DNA from: Perognathus longimembris pacificus
Taxonomy: Eukaryota; Chordata; Mammalia; Rodentia; Heteromyidae
Direction of reading: 5' to 3'
DNA: 64,000 nt
NCBI RefSeq assembly: GCF_023159225.1
Contig: NC_063168.1
Location: forward strand, 57,391,398 to 57,455,397
The position numbers and the translations under genes are program-made. Within the stretch, counting starts at the first letter, position 1. Each line of letters opens with the position of its first letter. The notes under the pieces were generated by a model. That model was not told the DNA's origin. It ran no database searches and saw only the letters and a program-made list of their open reading frames with translations. Shown piece by piece: positions 33,220 to 46,622 of the stretch.

Positions 33220-36200
33220 GTACCGATTCTCCCGGGTGGGCGTGGAGGGCAGCGTGGTGCCGGACTCCTGGTGCCCAGGAGCGCATCTCAGTGCGCAGCG
33301 CACCGAGGAACTTGGAGGCGCCGCGCAGAGGGCTGCGGAGCGCACGAGCCGCTCCGGAGCTCGCGGCTTGGACACCTGCGGGTCGGTGGCCGGCGGTGCT
33401 TCCCGGGGTGGGAGAAGGAGATCCCACCCGGCGGGGCGAGGTGGAAAGCTGCGACTGGCCCGGACACTCCCCTCTCCTGCGGCACAGGGTGTGCTATGCT
33501 GTGCGTTTACCTGCGGCGCCCCAATCCATCCCGTTTCCCCTTAGGCTTGCACAGTGGGGCCGAGCTGGTCCTGGGACCTTAGGAAATCTTGTGTTGGCAT
33601 CTTTTGAAGGCAACTCAAGAGGTTCTTCTGATCTAAGTCTTTGTGGGTCTGAGGAGAAAGGTGGCCAGAGCCCAGACCGGAGCTGACAGGTGTTAGGAAA
33701 ACACAATGCCGCTTCTCTAGATTCCGCCAGGGTCAGGAGCTTTAGGTGCCACCCCCAAAGGGACAGGTCACAATCCACTCTCCTACCTTAACAGTTCCCT
33801 TGGGATTTGAATTGTGACCGAATCTAAATTAACCAACCGCTCCAACGTTCTTCTAGATGAACATTTCCGAGTCCAGGAGAACTTTGCTTTTCTGATCTGG
33901 AAAAGAAAGACAAGAAAGGGATGGAGGGATTTCAGGATTCAAAGAACTGTGGAAGCCCCAACAAAGGGTCAGAGTGGGGAGGAAGAGGACATCACCCAAA
34001 TTGCCTGCGGTGCCCAATCACGGGGTACATATGTGGTCTTACATAGTCCCCTTGGAGCTTTGTGAGATGTCTTCCCCGTGCCCACTTCACAGACAGAGGA
34101 AGGCTAAGAGAGCTTGTTATGTGAGGGAATGCAGATGTCTCAGCTCATAACAACACCATTCGCAGCAGATCTTGTGACTCTTCCTGTTGTTCAAAGCCTT
34201 TTAGACACCTGAAGTAGGTGCTCCCTGAAGGCAGAGAGTCAAACATAGGGAAAGGTCACCAAACCAAGCAACCAATTAATCAAGCACGACCTGGACAGTG
34301 AGAATTCTTAGGACCAGAAGGCCAAGGACATTTGGATTGCGATATGGATAAGTAAGGCCTCTGGGAACCACATGGCACAATCCTCTGTCTCTTATGGGAA
34401 TGTGCTGCCTCATTTCCAGGGAACGGGTGTCACAGACACACAGTTTCAATCTATACAGATTCCACCGTCTCTTCTTACACTCCTTTTCCTCTGGATATAC
34501 TTTATTAGTCAAGATTTATCAGCTATGTAGCTTAAACTGACCATTCATCCTTAGAAAGATAAATATTGGCAAACAGAACTACAGTTGGGTTTCTTCCAAT
34601 AAATATTTACCAAAAGCCTTTTTGTAGACAAGGTCTCTGCCTGTGTAGATATCAACCACTTTGTTTTACTCAGATGTAGATGGTTCCACAGAAAGGATGT
34701 TGTTGGGTGCAGGAGATAAAAGACAAGCCTTTGATTTCACAGGTTTTTGGAATAGACATTTGACAGAAAAACATGATCGTATTGATAACTTTTTTTTTAT
34801 CTCCAAATTAACTTGTGTCAACATCATAAACAGTATTTTATGAGGTCATCTCATATTAAGAGTGAGGACTAATATTTCTGACAATCCTATGAACATAACT
34901 TTTAGATTTTCTTTTCAAACCGAAAGGTATTTTGCACAATAAATTTATGACCAATGCATTAAAAACAAGGACGCAATTACCCATAAAACAAAATATGTAC
35001 ATAATGTCTTTCTTCAGGGGAAATTTGAGCATACTAATGAAGGACATGAACATTGAATCAGTCTGAGAGAAAATTTCCCACTGAACTCTTAAGTCTGAGT
35101 CTCTTGTCACTAGGATGTGGTGCTTGTTTAAATTCTTCCTTTGAGGATCCTAGAGCATTGGCTGTGCTATTATTTTGAGTGTTTCCTGGGAATAGTCTAG
35201 GCCAAGCATCCTACATTAGCTTACCTAAGCTATGTAGTATAATCACCTCCATATTGCAGATGGGAAAGTACAAAACCAGCAGCAGAAAAAAAAAGTGTTG
35301 ACGAACTTGCCCAAAGGTGCACAGTAATTTGAATCAGAGTTCAGGCTGAGGGTGCATACATTCAGATCTCAGAATCTCTTAGATGCAACGATAGGCCATT
35401 TTACACTTAAAAATTTTTAATTCCATTTCCAGACTAACCTGATTATTCTTTTTTTTTTTTTTTTTGGCCAGTCCTGGGCCTTGGACTCCGGGCCTGAGCA
35501 CTGTCCCTGGCTTCTTCCCGCTCAAGGCTAGCACTCCGCCACTTGAGCCACAGCGCCGCTTCTGGCCGTTTTCTGTATATGTGGTGCTGGGGAATCGAAC
35601 CTAGGGCCTCGTGTATCCGAGGCAGGCACTCTTGCCACTAGGCTATATCCCCAGCCCCTGATTATTCTTTAATGCAAATTATTGTACCATTTAACTATTT
35701 CCAAACCAAGTCACATGGAATAAAATGTATTTACAAGGGAATGGGAAAAGGGGGGAAAACATTGAGCATACACTTCACACAAAAGTTTATGTTTAAAATG
35801 AAAAAAATTCAGTCACAGAGGCATTCAAGTAGTAACTTGAATAAATTTTAGATTTGTCTTTTAAGATGGAAGTGGTCACACTAGTTGGTATATGTACAGA
35901 CCCAAGTGATTCTTTAGCAACATGTTTAGTGCACACTTTACCGGCAACCACATTTTCGTATGTCTATTTGTATCTGCCTGTAGCCAGATATAGTAGGAAA
36001 AAGAAACTTAAAAAACTTGCATAAGAAGCCTACCTTGACAAGAGAACCCCTCATGTGCTGGTTGTCACCTCACTGTTATTGTGAAGGTGCAAAATGGAGC
36101 AACAAACTTGAAGAAATAAGAAGGCATAGTCCTTGTGAAGATAAAACAAACCTCAGGTATTAGTTTCCAAGACTTTTACAGGCAGATTTTATTTTTTTAT

Positions 36201-39200
36201 TTATTTAATTTAATTTATTTATTAATCAAACACAAATTTTTTGACAAGTTGTGCAAACAGGGTACAGTTACATAGTAGGGCAGTGTGTACATATCTTGTG
36301 ATATCTTACACCCTGTTTTTCTTTCCCTTCCCTAGGTCAGGTAGACATATATACAATACACAATGCATTAAGAACATATACAGTATCCACGTGGCCAAGC
36401 CCAAGAAAATTCGCCCAGGGCTTTAAATGTAATGTCGGTATTAGACAATATGTCGACAGTAGTCTTATATGAACGTACATACATAGCTTTTGGGCTATTG
36501 TATTCCACTGAGAGGTCAATTTTTGACCTTTATATGTTGAGTAGTTGTTTGGTTTTAGTTACATACTGTTGGGTCGCTGCCCCAATCCTGTGGGAAATAC
36601 CATTTGACAAGCAGTTTTGGTTTCACAGACCTGGTCTCTAATGTCTCTCCATCACCCTTTCTTAACAGTGGTATATCAGGGAGATCATGCCCCTTTGTTT
36701 TCTGTGTTCTAGGCTTGTCTCGCTCAACATTATTTGTTCAAGTTCTGACCATTTTCCTGCGAATAACAATATTTCACCATTCCTAATCACTATGTAGTAT
36801 TCCATTGTGTATAGGTACCATATTTTTTGGATCCATTCATCTGTGGAGGGGCATTTGGGTTGTTTCCATATTTTGGCTATTGTGAATTGTGCCGCGATAA
36901 ACATGGAAGTACAAATGTCTTTTTGATATCCTGAGACCTGTTGTTCAGGGTAGATGCCTAGGAGTGGTATGGCTGGGTCATAGGGTAGGTCTATATTGAG
37001 CTTTTTGAGGAACCTCCATACTGTTCTCCAAAGTGGTTGTACTAATTTGCACTCCCACCAACAATGGAGAAGGGTTCCTCTTTCCCCGCATCCCCTCCAG
37101 CATTTGTTGTTGCCTGAGTTCAGGGTATAGGCCATTCTAACTGGAGTGAGGTGGTATCTCAGGGTTGTTTTTATTTGCATTTCCTTTACTACCAGGGATG
37201 TTGAACATTTCCTCATATGTTTCTTTGCCATTTTTATTTCTTCTCCTGTGAAGTCTCTCTTTAGCTCCTTTGCCCATTTCCTAATTGGTTTATTGGGCTT
37301 GGAGGGGCTTAGTTTTTTGAGTTCTCTGTAGATGACAGATATCAGGCCTTTGTCTGTTGTTGTGCTGGTAAAGATCCTTTCCCATATGGTTGGCTGTCTT
37401 TCTGTTTTGGTGGCTATGTCCTTAGCGGTGCAGAAACTTTTTAATTTGTAGTAGTCCCATTTGTCGAGTCTCTCCCCTATTTCTTGTGCCCCTGGGACTC
37501 TATTCAGGAAGTTCCTTCCTGTGCCTATAAGTTCTAGTGTCTTTCCTACTCTGTCCTTCAGTAGTTTCAAGGATTCAGGTCTGCTATTGAGGTCCTTGAT
37601 CCATTTTGAGTTGATCTTGGTGCATGGTGATAGGCTTGGGTCTACTTTGAGTTTTCTGCATATGGCTGCCCAGTTTTCCCAGCACCAGTAGTTGAGAGGC
37701 TATGTTTATTCCATTGTATGTCTTTAGCTCCTTTGTCGAATATCAGCTGACTGTAAGAGTGTGGTTTTATTTCTGGGTCTTCTATTCTATTCCATTGGTC
37801 TTCAGGTCTGTTTTTATACCAATACCAGGCTGTTTTTGTTATGATGGTACAGGCAGATTTTAAGTCTGGCACTCTACTTTGCTTCTAGTTTTTTCTTTTA
37901 TTTGCAGTGGCTCAGATTTTTACCAGAAAACACAGATTATACTGTAAAGCATACAGGAGAGAAAAATGTTAGTTTCTGTGATGACAATGATCGGAATCAG
38001 ATATTCTCTGATTATAAAAAAAAAAGAAAGAAAACCCCAAACTCTTGGGTGTCTGGACCAGGCAAACCTTATTTGGAAGACTCTAAATCTTTTTGAAAAG
38101 GAAAAATGAACAAAACACCAGTGTCTTTATATCTGCAGGATTAGAGAATGAATAATCCTCTCAGACACCTTTGCACTAGTGCAGATATGATGGTTGATGA
38201 GGCATACTTTTGTTAAAACACAAACCATAAAGATGGCTCTAAAAATTAAGAGGACCTTTAAAAATGACACATCATAGCAAAGAAGGTGACTCATGCTTCC
38301 TTTTTAAAAAGATCCCCCCCCCAAACAAAAGCAATCCACCTCCCAAACTCCAAAAGAATAAAAAACACAGAACAACAACAACAACCCTCCCTCCCCAAAA
38401 ACCCTCCCCTCCACAGGCTTAACATTATTGTTCTCTTAAATGTAAAAATAATCTACACCAAAGGAACAAATGAAAATTCATGAACTAGAAAACCCACACA
38501 ATTTTAGCACCTATGTACATTAGCTACTAATGTTTTAGACCATTTCTAACATCTTTAAAATTTTATTTTAGCAAGACATTAGTCTTGTAGCTGTGCTAAC
38601 ATTTTTCTGACACTAAAGTTAACTGTTTTTTTTTTTTTTTTTAAGTAAAAAGGAAAAACAGCTAGGCACCATGGCTTATGCCTATGACCCTAGCTACTCA
38701 GGAGGCTGAGATCTGAGGATCAGGGTTTGACGCCAGCTCAGGCTGAAAAGTCCCTGTAAGACTTTTAATTTTTTTTATTTTATTAATTAAATTTTATTGA
38801 CAAGGTGTTGTGCCAACGGGGTACAGTTACATAATAAGGTAGTGAGTACATTTCTTGTGATACCTGTTACACCCTCATTTTTCTTTCCCTTCCCTGGATC
38901 AGGTAGGCATATATACAATATCCAGTGTACCAAAATCATATACAGTAACCAACATAGAGTATGCCAAAGAAAATTCACTTAGAACATTAAATGTAATGTC
39001 AACAATAGAATTCTCCTGTGTCCTTCCTCTTGGAGTTGTTTTTGCTTATTCTCGTCTTATATAATCATGTGTACATAGCTGTTGAGCTATTGTGATCCAC
39101 TGATAGGTCTATTCTAGACCTTTTTATGTTTGTTTAGTAGTTGTTTGGTTTTAGATACATAATGTAAAGTTGCTGACCCAAACATATAGAAATACCATTT

Positions 39201-42200
39201 GAAAAGAAGTTTGTTATTTTGCAGACCTGGTCTCTACTATTCCCCCCACCCACCCCACCCCCGCCCCTGTAAGACTCTAATCTCCAATTAACCACTCAAA
39301 AACCAGAAGTGGCGTTGTGGATCAAAGTGGTAGAGCACTATCCTTGAGCAAAAAGAGCTCAGGGTACATTGGAAACCATGTATACTGGTATTAGAACTAG
39401 GGAACTGAAAGGGAATACCAAAATCGAGAAACACAGGGTAAAAAAGACAAATGACTACAAAAGCAATACTTGCAAAACTGTTTGGTGTAAGTGAACTGAA
39501 CAACTCATGGGAGGGGGAAGGGAAAGGGAGAAGGGGGAGGGGGGAATGAGGGAGGAGGTAACAAACAGTACAAGAAATATATCCAATGCCTAATGTATGA
39601 AACTGTAATCTCTCTGTACATCAGTTTGACAATAAAAATAAAAATAAAAATAATAAAAAAAGAGCTCAGGGACAGTGCCCAGGCCCTGAGTTCAACCACC
39701 CACAACTGGAAAAAAAAAAAAAAAGGCAAAACAAATTTCAGAGAAAATGACAACTGTTAAATGTTCACCAATTCTTCTAGAATTGACTAGTGGGAAATAT
39801 TTGCCTACACATAGCTCTCTGATATTGTTGGAAATAATCATCTTTTATCTTCCTTTTTCTTTTTTGGTAAATTTTAGAGTGTTATTACAGGCTTGTAGTT
39901 GTTGGGTGTAAGATTCTTTGAGAAAAGTTTCTAATATTAGAACAATGTCCTGAAGGTAGAAAAAGCAAAGTTTAAACGGGTAAAAGAAAGTATGGCAGAG
40001 AAAGAGACTTTTATTTAGAAAAGAATGAGACTTAAAAAAATTATAATTAAGAGTGACAATTGATGTGAGTGAGATGAGTAGCTCAGGGGAGGAAGTCAGA
40101 AGTTATCCTTGTCTGGTTACTTTGTTAGATAATGAGCTGGGAAAATCTCCTGGTGTGAACTTTTGGATCTGTCCTTAACTTTGCATCAACAGGCCAGGGC
40201 AGGTGAAGGTGCTCATAAGCCTGGCTGGCCTGTATTGAGATCCTTATTTATACTTCCTAGGGTAGCTGAGATGACAGAAGTGTGCCATCATGCCCAGCTT
40301 TTTCTGGTGAGATGGTGATCTTCTCAACTTTTCTTCCCAGACTGGCCTAGAACCTTGAGCTACTCAATTTTCTCCTCCTTGAAGAATTAGGATTACAGAC
40401 ATGAGCCACCTATAGCATGCCCAAGAAGGAGGCTTTTATTTATGAGATCGTGCACCTTTAAAGAGATATGAAACAGAGATAGTCCAGGAGAGAAAATCTG
40501 CCCCAAGTTGTTTTGGTCCTTTGTTAGTCAAGAGAGTTGAAAAAAATCTCTTGGTGCAAATGTTTGGGTCTACCCTAAGTGACCAGAATAGGTGCACATG
40601 GTATTGGTTGTGCCACTGTAGGAGGCTGTCCATTAGTCCAAAGCTCAGAGTGTTCATTACCTTTGCAATATCTCAAATGTGGAGCAGGGACTGTTCTCTT
40701 TCTGCTTATGTCTGTGTGGCTGTCTGCCTACTCTAACAACCTTTTGCACTATTTTCTTGCGCTAGATCACTTTATGGATGCTGGTATTTCATTTCATGTA
40801 GAAACCATAGCATCTCCCTTTTTATAGTTGTATACTTAATTTCATATTTTGTGTGTCTGGGGCCAATGAATTAGTAATGTGAATTTTTTGGCATTGAAAT
40901 TCCTTATAGAAGTTTAGATTTTTTAAAGGAGACATTTTTAGAATTTTTTTAATTTTCTATTTTTTTGCTTGTCCTGGGGCTTGAACTCGGGGCCTGAGCA
41001 CTGTCCCTGGCTTCTTTTTGCTCAAGGCTAGCACTCTACCACTTGAGCCACAGTGCCACTTCTGGCTTTTTCTATATATGTGGTGCAGAGGAATCGAACC
41101 CAGGGCTTCATGTATGGGAGGCAAGCACTCTACCACTAGGCCATATTCCCAGCCCCAGAAGTTTAGATTTTTTTTAAAGTCAGGATTCCCAGGAGTAGAG
41201 CTAAGAGTATGACTTAGTGTTAGAGCACCTGCTTAGGCATTCATGGAACAAAGGGCTCCATCTTTCCCCCACCAGAAAAGAAAATGTCAGGAGTGATTTA
41301 TAGCTGTGAACATTCTTTAGTATCTGCTTTACATATCTGCTTTGAGGACTTAGTAGTCATTTGGCTTAGGAAAGAAGATGAATCAGGGAAAGCACCAGGT
41401 TATCTTCGCATTACCTTGTCCTGGGCAGTACCATGGCACTGATCCGATGGAGAGACAAGATCTCAGGAGGATGAGTGCCTCAAGTTTGGCTCACAGTCTT
41501 TTGCAAAATGCCCGCTGGGGACCATTCAATAGAGTATTCTGTCCCATCATAGGGAAGTTAAAGTTCATGGCACTCATTTGAGGATAACACACTAGAATAT
41601 AAGTTCCACAAGAGCATGCTTTTCTTGGTCTCATTCTTTTGTGGCTGCATCCCCAGAGTATAGAAGAGGGCCGGTACACAGTTGGTGCTCATTAAATTTT
41701 GTGGAATGCATAAATGGACTCTACTTGCACAACAGTACAGGCAGGATTCTGTGCATGCTAGCAAAAGTTCAGGGATCATTACTGCTGAGATTGCATGCAC
41801 AGGCCAACTCCTGCCACTCTCTTCTGTTTAGAATCTATTGTTGTAGACATTTGGATAGTTTAGCCACATAACAATGACTGCTACCTAAGCACATTGCTTG
41901 ATCCCACTGCCAATTCACCTGACCCCAGAGCTGTGTCACTTCTTGCTGATCTCCACTACAGCTCTGAGATAGCTCTTTGTCCATATTCTGAAATGCATCT
42001 TCATTTTTCCAAGAGGTTGTAGTATCCTATACATTGGCTATCATGCCAGTTATATGTCTGTGGTAACTGGCATTTTTATAATAGTTTTGGCTGTGGCCTT
42101 AATAATTGGTTTGAAAACAAAATGTATTTTCATCTCCAGAAGGTGAGTATTTTGTGAGAAGGTTCTGTGTAGTGTGAAGTGTGCATGTGTGCGTGTGTGT

Positions 42201-43242
42201 GCGTGCGCGCGCGCACACTCACACACACACGAAGAAGGAAAGCCCAGATGAGGTAAGTGTATATTTAGCCATAGGTTAAGGAAATTCATGAGACATAATG
42301 TAGGGCAGCAAAAATTTACTGAAAGATTTAATTTTGTTGTACAAAGTAGTTGTACAAAGGGGTATTAATGAGCACATGCATCTTGGTCAGTGTCACTCCT
42401 TTCATCATTCTTCTCCTTCTCTCCCAACCCAATCCATTCCCTCAGTTTTCCTGGTTCCATTTTTACATGCACACATTGAATATTATGATTGTATTTGCCC
42501 ACCCTTCCTCTCTCTAATTGTCTGCCTTTCCCCTCCCCCTGACTTTACTCCCTGCTGACAACAAATACTTCAGCTTCTTGGTTGAAAGATTAAAAAAATA
42601 GAATCACAAAACTTTTTTTTATTATCAATTAGTTGTACAAGGCGTTTTATTTGCATGTGTCCATTATTCATATAACACACCTTGACCGAAGTCACTCCTT
42701 ATCACTCTTCCTTCTCCCTCCTCTCCCTTCCCAAACCAGTCTCAGAAGTGGTCATTACTCCATTTTCATTCATGTTCATAAAGTATTGTGCCCACATTCA
42801 CCCTCTTCACTCTCTCTGCTCACCCCTCTCCCTTAGCACTATACCTCAGACAGGACATTTCTAAACTTTTTTACATTCATTGTTGTTAAAGTGCATGCTA
42901 ATTGTTCCAAGGGGCTTCATCATTGTATGTCACATATTCATACACCATACTTTAATCAGATTGATCATATAATATAATATATATGCTTCAATCAGATTGA
43001 CCATATGTGTATCAATCTAGATTATATATTTATGTATATGTTTATCTTTTAGGTCTAGCATCCATATGTGAGAGAAAACACATGACCTTTGTCCTTCTGA
43101 CCCTGACCTACTTGGCTTACTTTCTCTATAAATGACAATTTCATTCTTCTCTATTATCTCTCTCTCCCTCCCTCCCTCCTTCCCTCCCTCCCTCCCTCCT
43201 TCCCTCCCTCCCTCCCTCCTTTCCTCCCTCCCTCCTCTCTTT

Positions 43243-43277
<35 letters not shown>

Positions 43278-46200
43278 TACTTTAAAAAAATCTATTCAAT
43301 AGCTGTAGAGCATTTGGACTACATAGCTTGGATATTGTGAATAGTGCTGCATTGAACATGGTTGTATAGATGCTTCTATTATATCCTCAATTATGTTCCT
43401 TTGAGAAGATGTTCAAGGTTGCTAATGCTGGATGGTTTTTTAAAAGTTTTTTTGAGGAACTCCATACTGATTTTCATAGTGGTTGCACTAGTTTTACATT
43501 CCCACTAACTGTTTGTAATGATTTCTTTCCCCCCATACCCTTGATAGCATTTGTTGCTATTTGTGGTTCTTGATGGCCATTCTGACTGGAAAGAGATGAA
43601 ATTTCTTATTTTGATGTGCATTTCTATTGTTTATTGATAATTGTTTAGGTCATTTGCCCATTTACTAATTGGGTTATTGATTCTTTGGAAATTTAGTTTG
43701 TGAGCTCCCTGGTTGTTTTGAGATCCTCTTCTTGTTATTAATCTCTTGCCAGATGTATAGCAGGTAAATATTTTCTCCCATTCTGTAGGCTGTCTTTTCA
43801 GCCTAGTGACTACTTCTGTTGCTGTGCTTGAATCAGTCCCACATATCAATTTTCTGAGTCAGAGTCTTCCTATGCAACTACCATAGGCTGGCTTGGAACT
43901 AGCAAGGTAGTCCAAGATGGCCTTATATTCTAGATTTACTTGCTTTCGCCTCCCAAGTGTTAGGGTTATAGATGTATGTATGTCACCATACCAGGCTCAG
44001 GAAACATCTAAAAAAAGTGAGATCATAACTATGTTAGACTTTGTGGCCATATGGTCTCCATTGAAATAAACTTATTCCTGCTGAGGCAGCAGAAAAGCAG
44101 CTGCAGACATTTTGTAAGCAAATGAATGTGTTGTATTCCAATAAAACTTTATTTACAAAAGCAGATAGTGGGTCAGATTTGACCTGTGGGCAACAGAGTA
44201 TCATTCCCTCTTTAAGAAAACCATGATTGATGTAACTTCACACTCATTGACTGGTAATCCTATAATTTGGTTAAGTTCTCAGCAGAGGAAATTTCTGCTA
44301 TGCTTAATTGGGGATGTGGTAGTAAGCATTCCTTTCTAAGTCCTAAGTCCTTGATCTGAATGCTTAAGGAAAGCGGTAGTAGGTGTCATGGAGATTCATT
44401 CTGAATGGGGTCGCCAAGCATGCAAACAAGCTACAGAGTTCCAGTCCATTTCACCTTTACACGTGGCACAAAAGACTGACTTCTTGTTCATTTTATATTT
44501 AACCATGTCACTGAAAAAGAACAAGCAAAATGAGAAAGTGAGGATACAGACAGATGGGCCAACGTTTACCAAGTTCCATGGTAAGGAAGGCCTCCTAACC
44601 TCCATCAGAATTCTGCGTGTTCGCAACTGTGTTAGCTCTCACGGGAGGCAGGAAAAGTACAATACCTGGTACTTGACTTTAGGAGAAAGGAAGGAAAGAA
44701 GCGTCACTTGTCACTGTTTCTGGTGGGAAGCTGGGTAGTGACAGTATTGGTTTGAGAGGCTGAATATGATCTGGGAAAGAAAGAGACCTGGGGTTGGGGA
44801 GACAGCCATGCCACAGAGACCTACCAAGGACTCTAGTGCCTGTCTGTGAGTATGTGCAAGAGAGAAGGCATATGTTGGATGGGTGTTGAGGGCCCCCTTA
44901 AATGATATTATTCCTCCTACCCATTTAGAACCAAGTAAGCAACTCAGGAATCAGGCATCTAGAGACCAATTACCACCCTCATTAGTGAGAAAGCTGATTT
45001 GGGGAAATTGATTTAGGTTTTGGATCATATAGGCATCCTAACACCATGCCTTAAAACTACCCAACAGCAACCATGGTTGGTCAAGGACAGGCCTCTCCTG
45101 GTGTTGCTTATTCTGAAAAGACAGAAAGGCTGAGCTGTGGACAGCTGTTGGGTGCTTGTGAGGAGGAATGGGCTGGGGCGGTGGGAAGAACAGGAAGGGG
45201 ACTCTCAGCAAGCTGGAGGGGGAATGTAAATGTTTTTGGTGACTGCAAAGAGTACACCTATTGATTTTGTCAGAGTCTGTCCCTTGCCTCTGGAACCCGT
45301 TACAATTTTCATCTGCAATTTGCCTGTGTATAGCAATGGGGGCCTCACAGTCCACTCTTAACTTGTTTAAAAAGGCTCTGTCTGTCCCCAGCCCAGGAGC
45401 TTTTAATGAGACTTAGCTCAACATAGGGGCTCTAAAATTTAAGAACCTCTGAATTGGAGCCAATAGTACAATAGCCTTCCATTTGGTGATGGGAGAAAGG
45501 AAAGAGAAGCTAATATTTATTGAGCTCTGGGTGTTCCGGACATTGTTATGTGTTTTACGTGGGTTATCTCATCCTGCCTATGATTATTCGTGTTGTTTTC
45601 ATAAGTGGTTTCAGCACAGAGTATTGGTGGGCTGACTGGTGTGGGGATGGGAAGGCCAACACATGAAGGGGGGTTCCTCAAAGGACAGCCTGGCCCAGAC
45701 TTGTGAGGGGGTGTGAAGGTCATCAGGAAACAGGGCCCAGTTGGTGATCTAGAATTTAAAAATCACCCTGTACTCCAGATACTCAGTGTTTGAAGTGCTC
45801 TCCACTTTTTAATTCCCCATGCTTGTTTCTATGTGATAGCATCCAGTCCTATGACCCAAGCTTTGAGTCAGGCTCGGTGCTATTTTCAAGATGGATCCAT
45901 TGTATTTGCCCTAAAATGTCCAGGGAAAAGATAAAGAAAGCAAGTTTAAAAAATAGAGAAGGCTGGGGATATAGCCTAGAGGCAAGAGCGCTTGCCTCAT
46001 ATACATGAAGCCCTGGGTTCAATTCCACAGCACCACATATATAGAAAATGGCCAGATATGGTGCTGTGACTCAAGTGGCAGAGTGCTAGCCTTGAGCAAA
46101 AAGAAGCCAGGGACAGTGCTCAGGCCCTGAGTCCAAGGCCCAGGACTGGCAAAAAATAAAAAAAAAAATAAAATAAAATAAAAAAATAAAAAACAGAGAA

Positions 46201-46575
46201 GAAAATGGGGAAGGAGAAGAGTACGGATGTCAGTTTTCCAGGGACCTAGCCAGGGCTAGGCACTGAGTGAGCTATACCTTAAGACAGGGAACCTGAAACT
46301 GGACCTCTGTCCTCAACTGACAGTGGTATTGGCTTATTAAGCCCTCACAGCTCATACTTGTAATCCTAGTTACACAGGATGTGGAGATTTGAGGATCGTG
46401 GTTCGAAGCCAGACTGGGTAGGAAAATCTGTGAGACTCTTATCTTCATTTAACCACCAAAAAGCCAGAAGTGGAGCCGTGGCTCAAGTGGTAGAGAGCTA
46501 ACCTTGAGCAATAAAGCTCAGAGATAGTGCTCAGGCCCTGAATTCCAACCCCAGCAACAACAACAACAAGAACAA

Positions 46576-46622
<47 letters not shown>

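Larger units (their letters stand above)
32640..33560 (+). promoter_or_regulatory. CpG island covering the SRD5A2 promoter and exon 1
   Basis: A GC- and CpG-dense stretch starting about 300 bp before the SRD5A2 start codon and ending in intron 1. It is the only such block in the window outside the LTR element. Long open frames on both strands here (272, 229, 210, 174 codons) reflect composition. Confidence 0.82.
38655..39725 (+). mobile_element. Long Geo SINE, sense, interrupted twice
   Basis: SINE pieces at 38655-38763, 39265-39364 and 39657-39725 join into one long-Geo copy. The gaps are two separate retroinsertions, each with its own duplication. Confidence 0.9.
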
